From contig CAMTWK010000015.1 of the NCBI GenBank assembly GCA_947085425.1, forward strand, positions 124,001-188,000: 64,000 nucleotides of DNA, given 5' to 3'. The notes beneath the pieces were generated by a model that was given only the letters and a program-made list of their open reading frames with translations, did not search any database and was not told where the DNA came from. Each line of letters opens with the position of its first letter. The stretch's first letter is position 1. Positions 32,466-41,792 of this stretch are shown piece by piece. The DNA is from UKL13-2 sp947085425. Its GTDB lineage: Bacteria > Pseudomonadota > Gammaproteobacteria > Burkholderiales > Usitatibacteraceae. The translations under genes were made by a program, and so were the position numbers.

Positions 32466-33491
32466 TTACTCCCAGTTGAGGATCACTTTGCCGGATTGGC
32501 CGGACAACATGGTGGCGAACCCTTTTTCAAAGTCTTCCACCGGGTATTGATGGGTCAGTATCGGTGACAGGTCGAGGCCACTTTGCAGCATCGCCACCAT
32601 CTTGTACCAGGTTTCAAACATCTCACGGCCATACACACCCTTGATTTCCAGCCCCTTAAAAATCACCTCGTTCCAATCGATAACGGTGTTAGACGGCGGA
32701 ATGCCCAGCAGTGCCACCTTGCCGCCGTGATTCATATTGGCGAGCAAACTTTGAAACGCTGAAGGTACGCCTGACATTTCCATCCCGACATCAAAACCTT
32801 CGACCATTCCCAACTCCGTCATGACATCCTGCAAAGTGGTATGAATGACATTCACCGCGCGGGTTGCACCCATTTTGATTGCCAGAGCAAGCCGGTAATC
32901 GTTGATATCGGTAACAACTATGTGGCGCGCGCCAACATGGCGGGCGATGGCCACGGCCATAATGCCAATCGGGCCTGCGCCCGTGATCAACACATCTTCG
33001 CCCACCAAATTAAACGACAGCGCGGTGTGCGTGGCGTTGCCGTAAGGGTCGAATATGGCGGCGAGATCATCACTGATGGAGTCTGGGATTTTGAAGGCAT
33101 TAAACGCCGGGATCACCAAAAACTCGGCAAATGCGCCTTCCCGGTTTACCCCCACACCGGTGGTATTGCGACACAAATGACGACGACCGGCGCGGCAATT
33201 CCGGCAGTGGCCACAGGTGATGTGACCTTCACCGGAAACACGATCACCAATTGCAAAACCACGCACCTCGGCACCCATCTCAACAATATGGCCGACGTAT
33301 TCATGGCCGACATGCATCGGCACCGGAATGGTTTTTTGCGCCCACTCGTCCCATTTCCAAATGTGGATATCGGTGCCACAAATCGCGGTTTTTTTTATTT
33401 TGATCATGACATCGTTGTGGCCGACCTCGGGCATTTTGACCTCGGTCATGGTCAGGCCGGGGGCGCGCTGTAATTTGGCGAGTGCTCGCAT
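32466..33491 (-). CDS. tdh: L-threonine 3-dehydrogenase
   Basis: This 341-residue zinc-dependent medium-chain dehydrogenase has the catalytic zinc region AICGTDIHIWKWDEWAQKT, the structural zinc Cys cluster CGHCRNCRAGRRHLC, and the NAD-binding GAGPIGIMAVAIARHVGA. The WKWDEW stretch is specific to threonine dehydrogenase. It oxidises threonine to 2-amino-3-oxobutyrate, which Kbl cleaves to glycine and acetyl-CoA. It follows kbl by 71 nt on the same strand, the usual kbl-tdh operon. Confidence 0.96.
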   Translation of the reverse strand: MRALAKLQRAPGLTMTEVKMPEVGHNDVMIKIKKTAICGTDIHIWKWDEWAQKTIPVPMHVGHEYVGHIVEMGAEVRGFAIGDRVSGEGHITCGHCRNCRAGRRHLCRNTTGVGVNREGAFAEFLVIPAFNAFKIPDSISDDLAAIFDPYGNATHTALSFNLVGEDVLITGAGPIGIMAVAIARHVGARHIVVTDINDYRLALAIKMGATRAVNVIHTTLQDVMTELGMVEGFDVGMEMSGVPSAFQSLLANMNHGGKVALLGIPPSNTVIDWNEVIFKGLEIKGVYGREMFETWYKMVAMLQSGLDLSPILTHQYPVEDFEKGFATMLSGQSGKVILNWE

Positions 33492-33562
33492 GATGTTGTG
33501 CTCTTGGCTTTCGTTGTGCTCAATATTACAAATTTTGTTGCTATGAATGTGCGCTCACCCAA

Positions 33563-34765
33563 TTAGGTAATCACGCCCAAGTTCCGTCCCACCTTGGCAA
33601 AGGCGGCGACGGCGCGCGCAATATGCTGCGGCGTATGTGCCGCCGACATTTGTGTGCGAATTCGCGCGCGGCCTTTTGGCACCACCGGAAAGCTGAAACC
33701 AATGGCATAAATACCTTCGGCCAACAGACCCTCGGCCATTTTGCCTGCCAGCGCGGCGTCGCCAAACATCACCGGCACAATCGGGTGATTGCCAGGCACC
33801 AGATCAAAACCAAGCGCCGCTATTTCGCGGCGAAACTGCGCGCCATTATCGTTCACACGTTGTCGCAGTTGCGCACCTTCATCCGACTGCAATAACTTCA
33901 ACACCGCCAATGAGGCGGCAACAATTGCCGGCGCGAGTGAATTGGAAAACAGATAAGGGCGTGATCGCTGTCGCAATAAATCGACCACACCCTGGCGCGC
34001 GGCGATATACCCGCCCGATGCCCCGCCCAGTGCCTTGCCAAGTGTGCCGGAATAAATGTCGATGCGCTCGGCCACACCACAATATTCCGGCGTGCCCCGG
34101 CCTGACGCGCCGACAAACCCGACCGCGTGTGAATCATCGACCATGACAATGGCGTGATATCGATCGGCCAGATCACATATGCCTTTAAGATTGGCAATGA
34201 TGCCGTCCATCGAAAACACACCGTCGGTGGCGATCATTTTGAAACGTGCACCAGCCGCATCGGCCGCCTGCAATTGTGCCTCCAGATCGGTCATGTTGTT
34301 GTTGCGATAACGAAACCGCCTGGCCTTGCACAGCCGCACACCGTCAATAATGCTGGCGTGATTCAATTCGTCGCTGATGACCGCATCGGCTTCACCAAGT
34401 ATGGTTTCAAACAAACCGCCGTTGGCATCAAAACAAGAACCATACAAAATACTGTCGTCAGTGCCCAGAAAATTGGCGATCGCCGCCTCCAGCTCGCGGT
34501 GACTGGTCTGGGTACCACAAATAAAGCGCACCGATGCCATGCCAAAACCAAAATCATCCAATCCCTTTTTTGCGGCCGCAAGTAAGCGTGGATCATCGGC
34601 CAGACCCAAATAATTATTGGCGCAAAAATTAACGACCTCGGCACCGGAAGCCAACTTTAAAATTGTCCGCTGCGGCGTGGCGATCAAGCGTTCGCGCTTA
34701 AAAAAACCGTCATCACGAATTTGTTGCAGCGTTTGATCAACTTGCTGGTAAAAACTATCTTGCAT
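33563..34765 (-). CDS. kbl: 2-amino-3-ketobutyrate CoA ligase
   Basis: The 400-residue PLP enzyme of the alpha-oxoamine synthase family has the PLP-Lys motif DIYSGTLGKALGGASGGYI, an upstream VMVDDSHAVGFVGASGRGTP, and the start MQDSFYQQVDQTLQQIRDDG. It cleaves 2-amino-3-ketobutyrate with CoA to glycine and acetyl-CoA. I start it at 34765: GGAG lies 6 nt upstream and the N-terminus matches Kbl, whereas the frame extends four codons further to 34777. It is the first gene of the kbl-tdh operon. Confidence 0.96.
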   Translation of the reverse strand: MQDSFYQQVDQTLQQIRDDGFFKRERLIATPQRTILKLASGAEVVNFCANNYLGLADDPRLLAAAKKGLDDFGFGMASVRFICGTQTSHRELEAAIANFLGTDDSILYGSCFDANGGLFETILGEADAVISDELNHASIIDGVRLCKARRFRYRNNNMTDLEAQLQAADAAGARFKMIATDGVFSMDGIIANLKGICDLADRYHAIVMVDDSHAVGFVGASGRGTPEYCGVAERIDIYSGTLGKALGGASGGYIAARQGVVDLLRQRSRPYLFSNSLAPAIVAASLAVLKLLQSDEGAQLRQRVNDNGAQFRREIAALGFDLVPGNHPIVPVMFGDAALAGKMAEGLLAEGIYAIGFSFPVVPKGRARIRTQMSAAHTPQHIARAVAAFAKVGRNLGVIT

Positions 34766-35161
34766 CGGGTTCTCCATCTGGTTTTCAGCAACAACGATTT
34801 ATCCAATCCGGAGGTTATCGATATGGCCGAAGATCCTCAGCCATGATCAACACCGATCGGCGGGGTTGGGTGAATGATAAAAAACTTTAACAGACCCGCA
34901 TCCACACAACCGTTGCATCACACAACATGTGCAAAAACCGCCACTGGCGGCACACGCGGCGACGTGTTCACCCATACCGCGCAGAAAATGAAAACGTCGT
35001 TTAAGGACGGGTGGTTTGAGCACAAAATGTCTGCATTAGCCCGCCAATAAACGATTTTGATTATTCGAATTATCTCCCGCCGGGCTGTGCAATAACCGAT
35101 TGATTGGACGTTTGCCCCTCTTTACCTAGCCTGCACGCCCCGTTCCTGCCTATACTGCAAC
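34766..35161. other. Intergenic region upstream of kbl and of the signalling cluster
   Basis: 396 nt between divergent kbl and the first sensor gene. A short perfect hairpin (CCGCC-ACT-GGCGG) sits at 34938-34950. A TATACT hexamer at 35151-35156 lies only 5 nt before the sensor ATG; no ribosome-binding site precedes that ATG, so a leaderless transcript is possible. No gene is evident. Confidence 0.5.
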
Positions 35162-37144
35162 ATGCAAAACTGGAACATTCGCTCGCAATTGTTGGTCTTG
35201 GTGTTGGCAGCAACGCTGCCCTTTCTGACCTTGATTGCATTGTTAATTTGGCAGGACGCGGTCGACCTCCGGGCTGCCGGCGCCACCAATACACTCTCCA
35301 TTGCCCGCCAAATCAGTGCGCGGATTGACGAACAGGTGGTCGCCATTGACACCATGCTCGGCACAATCGGTGCCACAGTCGGCAGCGACCTGAATGCCAT
35401 CGCCGCCAACGACATTCATTTACGCGCGATGCTGGCTGACATGCCCGACATGTTTGCCGACCTGATGGTTCACACACCCGATGGCCAGACCCTTAATTCA
35501 GCGACGCTTTCGGTCGAAGCGAGACGCGAGCTTGAAACTGCCGACCTTGAGAACGACCGCAGTGCAATTAAAAAGAACTCCCTTTCGATCAGCAAACCGG
35601 TTTACTCACCTTCGACTAAAAAATGGACGGTGATATTTTCCAAACCGCTGATGGGTTCTGACGGTAAAATTCGCGCCGTTATTTCCATTGCCATTTTGGT
35701 TGATCATTTTCAAAACCTGCTGTTGGCTGCTGGTCTTCCACCACAATCCCTGGTGACGCTGGTTGATGCCGGCGGTTTGGTACTGGCACACACGCTTGAC
35801 CCGACGGCCTGGGTCAGCCGCGACCTTAGTCGTTTGCCAGCCTATGTGGATGCGTCACGGCTAGGCGAGGGATCGGGGCATATGTTAAGCGCGGATGGGG
35901 TGACCCGCCTTTCTGGTTTTGCCACCGGCCGCCGTGCCCCATGGATGGTTTACGTTGGCATTCCAACCGACGTAGTTTATGCGGACAGCCGCGCCAAATT
36001 AATTCGCTGCACAATCATTACCATGATAGCCATGCTGATTGCAGCATTGCTTGCGGCATTTTTATCGCGCCGAATTGTTCAGCCGGTCGTGTCGTTGCGC
36101 AAGGGCACCGCCGAATTGGCAGCCGGCCAATATGATCAACGCCTGACCGTTTCCGGTGCGGGTGAAATTGATGGCTTGGCAGCCGACTTCAATCATCTGG
36201 CGGACACATTAGAAAAAGCGCAGGCGGCGCAGGGCGAAGCAGAGCGGCGGTATCGTGACATGATCGACAACGTTGATTTACTGGCGGTGATGCTCGACTT
36301 GGAGGGCCGCATCACCCTTTGCAATGATTTTCTGCTGAAGCAGACTGGCTGGTCTGAAGCGGAAGTGCTTGGCAGGAGCTGGTTTGACGTCTTTATTGCG
36401 GCAGCAGACGTCCAAACGCGCGCGGTGTTGCGCAATAAATTTATGGCAAGTGTCACCAATGACACCTTCACCCGTCACGTTGAAACTGAAATCGTCTGCC
36501 GCGATGGGTCGCGTCGTTTTGTCCACTGGAACAACTCCATTCTGCGCTTACCGTCCGGCATACCGATCGGCACGGTCAGCATTGGTGAGGACATCACGGA
36601 ACGGCGCCGGGCGACGCTGGCCGAAGGCGCGCTTCATCGCCGCGTCAAAACCATTCTTGAAAACATGACCGACGGCTTCGTCGCCCTTGACCGCGAATGG
36701 CGCTTTACCTATGTCAATGCCCGCGCCGCGGAAATGCTTGGCCGCAGTGCGGAATCTTTGCTGGGTAAAAAATATTTGGATGAATATCCGCAAGCAGCGG
36801 GCACGCCGTTTGCCGCCGCGTATCAAAAAGTCATGGCCGAAAACATCGCCATGCAAATCGAGGACTACTACGCGGTGTGGGATCGCTGGTTCGAAAACTG
36901 GATCTACCCTTCACCTGACGGCATCTCCATATTTTTCCACGATATAACCGACCGCAAAGTCGCCGAACAAAAAGTGACGGTGCAAATTGAGGAACTCAAG
37001 CGTTGGTATCATGCCACTATCGATCGTGAAGATCGCGTGCGGCAATTAAAAGGCGAAGTTAATGCCTTGCGCGCGCGGCTGGGCGAGCCGCCACGTTACG
37101 ATTCGCCGACTGCGCCCACCCTATCGAACACCAGCCCATCATGA
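35162..37144 (+). CDS. Cache-HAMP-PAS-PAS sensor lacking a transmitter domain
   Basis: The 660-residue membrane sensor has a transmembrane helix near residues 10-29, a large periplasmic double-Cache-like domain (about 35-275) and a second helix near 280-300 (MIAMLIAALLAAFLSRRIV). Then come HAMP (about 300-352), PAS 1 starting RYRDMIDNVDLLAVMLDLEG, and PAS 2 starting VKTILENMTDGFVALDREWR. A coil follows that ends VNALRARLGEPPRY. There is no histidine-kinase, GGDEF, EAL or methyl-accepting domain, so the signal must pass to a partner. The kinase encoded directly downstream lacks its own membrane sensor and is the obvious candidate. The start has no clear ribosome-binding site. Confidence 0.87.
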   Translation: MQNWNIRSQLLVLVLAATLPFLTLIALLIWQDAVDLRAAGATNTLSIARQISARIDEQVVAIDTMLGTIGATVGSDLNAIAANDIHLRAMLADMPDMFADLMVHTPDGQTLNSATLSVEARRELETADLENDRSAIKKNSLSISKPVYSPSTKKWTVIFSKPLMGSDGKIRAVISIAILVDHFQNLLLAAGLPPQSLVTLVDAGGLVLAHTLDPTAWVSRDLSRLPAYVDASRLGEGSGHMLSADGVTRLSGFATGRRAPWMVYVGIPTDVVYADSRAKLIRCTIITMIAMLIAALLAAFLSRRIVQPVVSLRKGTAELAAGQYDQRLTVSGAGEIDGLAADFNHLADTLEKAQAAQGEAERRYRDMIDNVDLLAVMLDLEGRITLCNDFLLKQTGWSEAEVLGRSWFDVFIAAADVQTRAVLRNKFMASVTNDTFTRHVETEIVCRDGSRRFVHWNNSILRLPSGIPIGTVSIGEDITERRRATLAEGALHRRVKTILENMTDGFVALDREWRFTYVNARAAEMLGRSAESLLGKKYLDEYPQAAGTPFAAAYQKVMAENIAMQIEDYYAVWDRWFENWIYPSPDGISIFFHDITDRKVAEQKVTVQIEELKRWYHATIDREDRVRQLKGEVNALRARLGEPPRYDSPTAPTLSNTSPS

Positions 37145-37231
37145 CTGTTCATGCCCACACCAAAAAATACTGTTGTTTTGGATGGCGATCAGGCACATGG
37201 TGATTTGTTGCGCCCCGCCCGGAGACAGCAC

Positions 37232-38461
37232 GTGAACGCCCCCCTGCCGCCCGACGAGACCAAGCGCCTTGAAACCCTGCACCGTTTCGCCATTCTCGAC
37301 ACACTGCCCGAACAGGCGTTTGATGACCTGACACTGATCGCCGCGCAAATTTGCCAAACGCCGATTGCGTTGGTGTCGATTGTCGACGAATCACGGCAAT
37401 GGTTCAAATCACACATGGGCCTGGATACAACCGAAACCCCTCGCGATCTGGCTTTTTGTGCATATGCAATTTTGCACAAACACGAAATATTACAAGTGGG
37501 CGACGCCCTGCTTGATGCACGCTTTGCCAACAATTCGCTGGTGACCGGTGACCCGAAAATTCGTTTTTATGCCGGCACACCACTACTGGTCGATGACGAT
37601 CAGCCGATTGGCACACTGTGTGTGATTGACCGTGTGCCCAGAGTGTTGGACGCGCCGCAAAAACTTGCCTTGGAGGCATTGGGACGGCGGGTCTCCGCGC
37701 TGATCGAGATCCGCTTGGTGAACCAACAACTACGAGTCGCACACGAACAGGCACAACAAGCCGACCGGCTTAAATCCGCCTTTCTCGCCACCATGTCGCA
37801 TGAGTTACGCACGCCGTTGAATTCCATCATTGGCTTTACCGGCATTATTTTGCAGGAGCTGGCCGGCCCGCTTAATACCGAGCAATCCAAACAACTCACC
37901 ATGGTACAGACCAGCGCCCGCCATTTATTGGCGCTGATCAACGACGTGTTGGATCTATCAAAAATAGAAGCCGGAAAGTTACAAATTGAATCGGTGCCAT
38001 TTGATTTTGACGCGTCCGTTGCCAAGGTGATCAATATGGTCACGCCGCTCGCCAAACAAAAAGGACTGGCCATTGGTGTGGAGGGCAACCAAGCCGTCGG
38101 CATGGTGGACGGCGATGCGCGCCGTGTTGAGCAGGTGCTGCTCAATCTGGCCAACAACGCCGTAAAATTTACCACGCGTGGTGAAGTGGTGTTGCATATC
38201 GAGGCCGATACACAGCAAGTAGTGGCACATATTCGTGACACCGGTCCCGGCATTAAAAAAGATGACATGGCCACACTGTTTCGAGCGTTCCGGCAAATCG
38301 ACGACGGACTCACCCGCAATCACGACGGCACCGGTCTGGGATTGGTTATTTGCCGCCGACTTGCCGACCTGATGGGCGGGCGAATTGATACTGACAGCAC
38401 CTGGGGCAAGGGCAGCACCTTCAGCTTCACGCTGCCCAGAAAAAAGGCGGTGCCATCATGA
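37232..38461 (+). CDS. Soluble GAF-domain histidine kinase
   Basis: The 409-residue cytoplasmic kinase has an N-terminal GAF domain (LHRFAILDTLPEQAFDDLTL to about residue 155), HisKA with phospho-acceptor His190 in ATMSHELRTPLNSIIGF, and HATPase_c with N box NLANNAVKFT, G1 DTGPGI and G2 GTGLGLVI. I choose the GTG at 37232: GGAG lies 7 nt upstream and proteins of this class begin PPDETxRLxxLxxxxILDT. An ATG at 37151 would add 27 residues, but has no ribosome-binding site. Its stop overlaps the next gene's ATG by 4 nt. It probably takes input from the transmitter-less sensor upstream. Confidence 0.9.
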   Translation: MNAPLPPDETKRLETLHRFAILDTLPEQAFDDLTLIAAQICQTPIALVSIVDESRQWFKSHMGLDTTETPRDLAFCAYAILHKHEILQVGDALLDARFANNSLVTGDPKIRFYAGTPLLVDDDQPIGTLCVIDRVPRVLDAPQKLALEALGRRVSALIEIRLVNQQLRVAHEQAQQADRLKSAFLATMSHELRTPLNSIIGFTGIILQELAGPLNTEQSKQLTMVQTSARHLLALINDVLDLSKIEAGKLQIESVPFDFDASVAKVINMVTPLAKQKGLAIGVEGNQAVGMVDGDARRVEQVLLNLANNAVKFTTRGEVVLHIEADTQQVVAHIRDTGPGIKKDDMATLFRAFRQIDDGLTRNHDGTGLGLVICRRLADLMGGRIDTDSTWGKGSTFSFTLPRKKAVPS

Positions 38462-38847
38462 AGAAAAAAATTTTACTCGTGGAGGATAACGAACAAAACC
38501 GTTACCTTGCGACTTTTTTGCTCGAACAAAAAGGTTACGACGTGGTGCACGCTGCGGATGGTCTGCGCGGATTGGATATGGCTGCATCCGAGCAGCCCGA
38601 CTTGATTCTGCTCGACATCCAGTTGCCAGGCTTGGATGGTCACGCGGTCGCACGGGCACTCAAGTCCGATGGCACCCTTAGCGCGATACCGGTTGTGGCC
38701 GTCACCTCGTACGCCATGCAAGGCGACCGGGAGTTGGTTTTTGCCGCCGGTGCCGAGGGGTATATCGAAAAACCCATCAATCCTGAAACGTTTGTCACTG
38801 AAGTCGAGCAGTTTTTCCTGCCCGCGCGCGTGGAGCCCAGACCATGA
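38458..38847 (+). CDS. Single-domain response regulator (CheY/DivK-like)
   Basis: The 129-residue receiver domain has no output domain. Acidic pair Glu9-Asp10 is in ILLVEDNEQNRY, phospho-acceptor Asp53 in LILLDIQLPGLDG, the Thr in VVAVTSYAM, and the Lys in GYIEKPINPETF: all present, so phosphorylation-competent. It resembles DivK-type shuttle regulators. It is coupled by 4-nt overlaps to the kinase before it and the hybrid kinase after it, so it likely carries phosphate between them or to a diffusible target. Confidence 0.93.
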   Translation: MKKKILLVEDNEQNRYLATFLLEQKGYDVVHAADGLRGLDMAASEQPDLILLDIQLPGLDGHAVARALKSDGTLSAIPVVAVTSYAMQGDRELVFAAGAEGYIEKPINPETFVTEVEQFFLPARVEPRP

Positions 38848-40898
38848 ACCACACAACAATGCGCGCACTCATTGTTGATGACAATGCCAATAATCTGTAT
38901 CTGCTCAGGGCGATACTCGAGGGCCACGGGTTTATCGTCGAAGAAGCGGCACACGGCGGCGAGGCGTTGCGTATTGCCCGCCAATCGCCGCCACAATTGA
39001 TCATTTCTGATTTGCTGATGCCAATCATGGATGGTTATGCACTGTTGCGCGAATGGAAAAACGATGAACGGTTGAAAGCCATCCCTTTTATCGTTTATAC
39101 CGCCACCTATACCGACCAGCAGGACGAACGCCTGGCCATCGAACTCGGTGCCGACGCCTACATCCTCAAGCCGGCCGAACCCGGTCCTTTTCTGGTGCGC
39201 ATTGAAGGCGTGCTCAGCCAACAACTACGCCAAGATGTTGCCCTGTCTCGGACACCGGATGAAGATGAGAATTTACTGTTAACCGAATACAACCATGTGC
39301 TGGTGCGCAAACTCGAGCAAAAGGCGACCCAACTGGCGGAGACCAACCGCACCCTGAAGCATGACATTGTCCGCCGTGAAAAGGCGGAGGCCGACATCGC
39401 CAGCTTACTCGCCGACTCGGGTCGTGCCCGCGCCGCATTGTTGAGCATTATTGAAGATCAGCGTGAAGCCGAAATCGCGTTACGTGCCAGTGAGGAAAAA
39501 TTTCGCACCATCATCGAATCCTCCCCCATCGCGCTGGCGATGAATGATGAATTCGGCAATGTCATCCTCTTGAACCGCAAATTTGTTGAAACATTCGGCT
39601 ACACGCGTGATGAAATTCCGACATTGGACGAATGGTGGCCGCTGGCCTGCCCGGACCCCGTGTATCGGCAAATGGTTGCCGATACGTGGCTGGCGGCCGT
39701 GGCCAAGGCGAAAAAAAACAATACTGACTTTGAGCCGCTTGAATTCCATATGGCTTGCAAAGATGGCGGCGTGCGCGACATTTTGTTCAGTATGTCCCCG
39801 ATCGGACCGGCCAATCTGGTCATTTTTTATGACATCACCGATCGCAATCTTGGTAATGCGGAGCGGATTGCGAGCGAACAACGCTATCGCATGTTGTTTG
39901 AACGCGCGCCCAATGGCATCATGATTATCAATCCTGAACATGTTTATATCGATGCCAATCCACGCGCTTGCCAAAACCTCGGCTACGCCCGCGACGAATT
40001 GATCGGCATGCCAGCAGCAAATCTTGCGCACGAATCGGAGCACGCGGACGTTGCACCCACCCTGCAATCCGTTGTTGCCGAAGCTAACTATCAGGGTGAA
40101 TGGCAACTGGTGCGCAAAGACGGCAGTGTTTTCCCGGCTGATATCAGCGTGGCCTTGATGCCAGATGGCAACTTTTTGGTCATGAGCCAGGACATTACCG
40201 GCCGCAAGATGGCAGACGAAGCGTTGCGCGACAGCCGCATCCGATTGGAAGGACTGACCCGGCGCTTACTTGAGGTACAAGAGACCGAGCGTCGTGCCAT
40301 CGCCCGCGAACTCCACGACGAAGTTGGCGGTGTACTCACTGCGGTGAAATTAAATTTACACGCTGTATCACGCGGTCATCCCGGTGAGGCCGCGCTGGCT
40401 GATGCCCTGTCCCTGGTTGACGGTGCCATTCAGTCGGTGCGCTCGTTGTCACTCGACCTACGGCCATCGGTACTGGATGATTTGGGGCTGATCCCGGCGC
40501 TGAAATGGTATTGTGATCGCCAAGCCAGCCGCGCCGACATTGCCATTGCGCTCAATTTGGACGCCATCGACCTGAAGTCGTCCCCACACCTCGAAAGCGC
40601 CTGCTTTAGAATTGTGCAGGAGTCCATTACCAATGTCTTGCGGCACGCCAATGCCAAACAAATCAATGTCACGCTGCATCGCGACAGTGATGGGTTTGTG
40701 TTGACAGTAGCCGACGACGGCGTCGGTTTTGATGTCAAAGCGGCGGAAAAAAGTGCGCGGGCAGGCGAAAGCAGCGGCTTGCAGGGCATGGCAGAACGCG
40801 CCACACTTCTGGGCGGGCATTTAAGCATCAAATCAAAACCCGGCGGTGGAACGCGCGTGCGTGCACAGTTCTTAACTCCTGAAGGAGCGGATGCGTGA
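38844..40898 (+). CDS. REC-PAS-PAS hybrid kinase of the NarX/HisKA_3 type
   Basis: The 684-residue cytoplasmic protein starts with a receiver (acidic VDDN at 11-14, phospho-Asp56 in QLIISDLLMPIMDG). Next comes a coiled linker and two PAS domains (FRTIIESSPIALAMNDEFGN and YRMLFERAPNGIMIINPEH). A HisKA_3 domain follows with His491 in AIARELHDEVGGVLTAVKLN, then an HATPase_c with TGVGFD-like DDGVGFDVKAA. An N-terminal receiver on a NarX-type kinase lets the first kinase modulate the second. The downstream NarL-type regulator, coupled by a GTGA overlap, is the expected phosphate target. Confidence 0.92.
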   Translation: MNHTTMRALIVDDNANNLYLLRAILEGHGFIVEEAAHGGEALRIARQSPPQLIISDLLMPIMDGYALLREWKNDERLKAIPFIVYTATYTDQQDERLAIELGADAYILKPAEPGPFLVRIEGVLSQQLRQDVALSRTPDEDENLLLTEYNHVLVRKLEQKATQLAETNRTLKHDIVRREKAEADIASLLADSGRARAALLSIIEDQREAEIALRASEEKFRTIIESSPIALAMNDEFGNVILLNRKFVETFGYTRDEIPTLDEWWPLACPDPVYRQMVADTWLAAVAKAKKNNTDFEPLEFHMACKDGGVRDILFSMSPIGPANLVIFYDITDRNLGNAERIASEQRYRMLFERAPNGIMIINPEHVYIDANPRACQNLGYARDELIGMPAANLAHESEHADVAPTLQSVVAEANYQGEWQLVRKDGSVFPADISVALMPDGNFLVMSQDITGRKMADEALRDSRIRLEGLTRRLLEVQETERRAIARELHDEVGGVLTAVKLNLHAVSRGHPGEAALADALSLVDGAIQSVRSLSLDLRPSVLDDLGLIPALKWYCDRQASRADIAIALNLDAIDLKSSPHLESACFRIVQESITNVLRHANAKQINVTLHRDSDGFVLTVADDGVGFDVKAAEKSARAGESSGLQGMAERATLLGGHLSIKSKPGGGTRVRAQFLTPEGADA

Positions 40899-41560
40899 AA
40901 CCAACACGAATCGTCATTGCTGAGGATCACAATTTAGTGCGTCAAGGGATCGGGGCGTTGATCAATGCCATCACCGATTTTGCAATAGTCGGTGAAGCAG
41001 CCAACGGTCGCGACGCGGTAAAACTGATTCGCAGCCTGCAACCCGACGTGGTGCTCATGGACATTACCATGCCCGAACTCAATGGTTTGGACGCCACCGC
41101 CCTGATTTGCCGTGAGCATCCGAACATCAAGGTCATTATCATTTCGATGCACGCGACCGAGGCCTATGTGGTTGAAGCGTTACGCGCCGGTGCGACGGGA
41201 TACTTGCTGAAAGACGCGGAGTCGGGTGAACTCGAACGCGCCATTCGCACGGTGTCGCGTGGCGAACGTTATCTCACCGCCGCCGTATCACAAAATATGA
41301 TTGTGCGTTTTTTGCGATCCGATCATCAAACCGCAGCTGATCGTGGCACCGGAACAGAAGCGCTTACTACGCGCCAGCGCGAGGTATTGCAATTGATCGC
41401 GGAAGGACGCAGTACGCGGGAGATCGCCGAACGCCTCAACCTATCGGTAAAAACAATTGAGTCACATCGTTCCCAGCTGATGCAACGCTTGGAAATATTC
41501 GATGTGGCCGGCTTGACCCGCTATGCGCTGCGTATAGGCTTGATTGATCCGACGGTGTAA
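40895..41560 (+). CDS. NarL/FixJ-family response regulator
   Basis: The 221-residue regulator has an N-terminal receiver (VIAEDHNLVRQGIG, Asp56 in VVLMDITMPELNG, Lys in GYLLKDAESGEL) and a C-terminal LuxR-type HTH (ALTTRQREVLQLIAEGRSTR then EIAERLNLSVKTIESHRSQL). It is a DNA-binding transcription factor, the probable output of the adjacent HisKA_3 kinase. It starts at a GTG within a GTGA overlap with that kinase, and GAAGGAG lies 7 nt upstream. Confidence 0.94.
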   Translation: MKPTRIVIAEDHNLVRQGIGALINAITDFAIVGEAANGRDAVKLIRSLQPDVVLMDITMPELNGLDATALICREHPNIKVIIISMHATEAYVVEALRAGATGYLLKDAESGELERAIRTVSRGERYLTAAVSQNMIVRFLRSDHQTAADRGTGTEALTTRQREVLQLIAEGRSTREIAERLNLSVKTIESHRSQLMQRLEIFDVAGLTRYALRIGLIDPTV

Positions 41561-41580
41561 ATGTGACCGGTCTACGTACA

Positions 41581-41634
41581 GACCACTCAGACCACTCAGA
41601 CCACTCAGACCACCCAGACCACCCAGACCACCTC
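41581..41634 (+). repeat. 9-bp tandem repeat, six units
   Basis: Three exact GACCACTCA units, two GACCACCCA units and one GACCACCTC unit follow directly on each other, 20 nt beyond the NarL-type gene stop. It is non-coding. The unit is far too short and unspaced to be a CRISPR; it looks like a minisatellite made by slippage. Confidence 0.9.
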
Positions 41635-41792
41635 AACCAGCCAAACCACCCCATCTGGACCAATCCGATGCGAAGAATGCGGCGGTGAGGAGCCGAACAT
41701 TCGGCATGGTTTTGCCTAATCAGGGTGTTTTGACGCGGGAATCAGGGTGTCCCTGATTGGCCGGAATACGGCATTGTCCTATTCTGGTTGCC

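Noticed and set aside
34938..34950. Operator in the kbl upstream region
   Set aside because: The CCGCC-ACT-GGCGG hairpin has only 5-bp arms, which is expected by chance in GC-rich DNA.
37151..37231. Upstream ATG start for the GAF kinase
   Set aside because: No ribosome-binding site and no GAF-kinase similarity before the GTG at 37232; kept only as an alternative.
41581..41634. Possible CRISPR array
   Set aside because: Units are 9 bp, directly adjacent and without spacers; no cas genes in the window.
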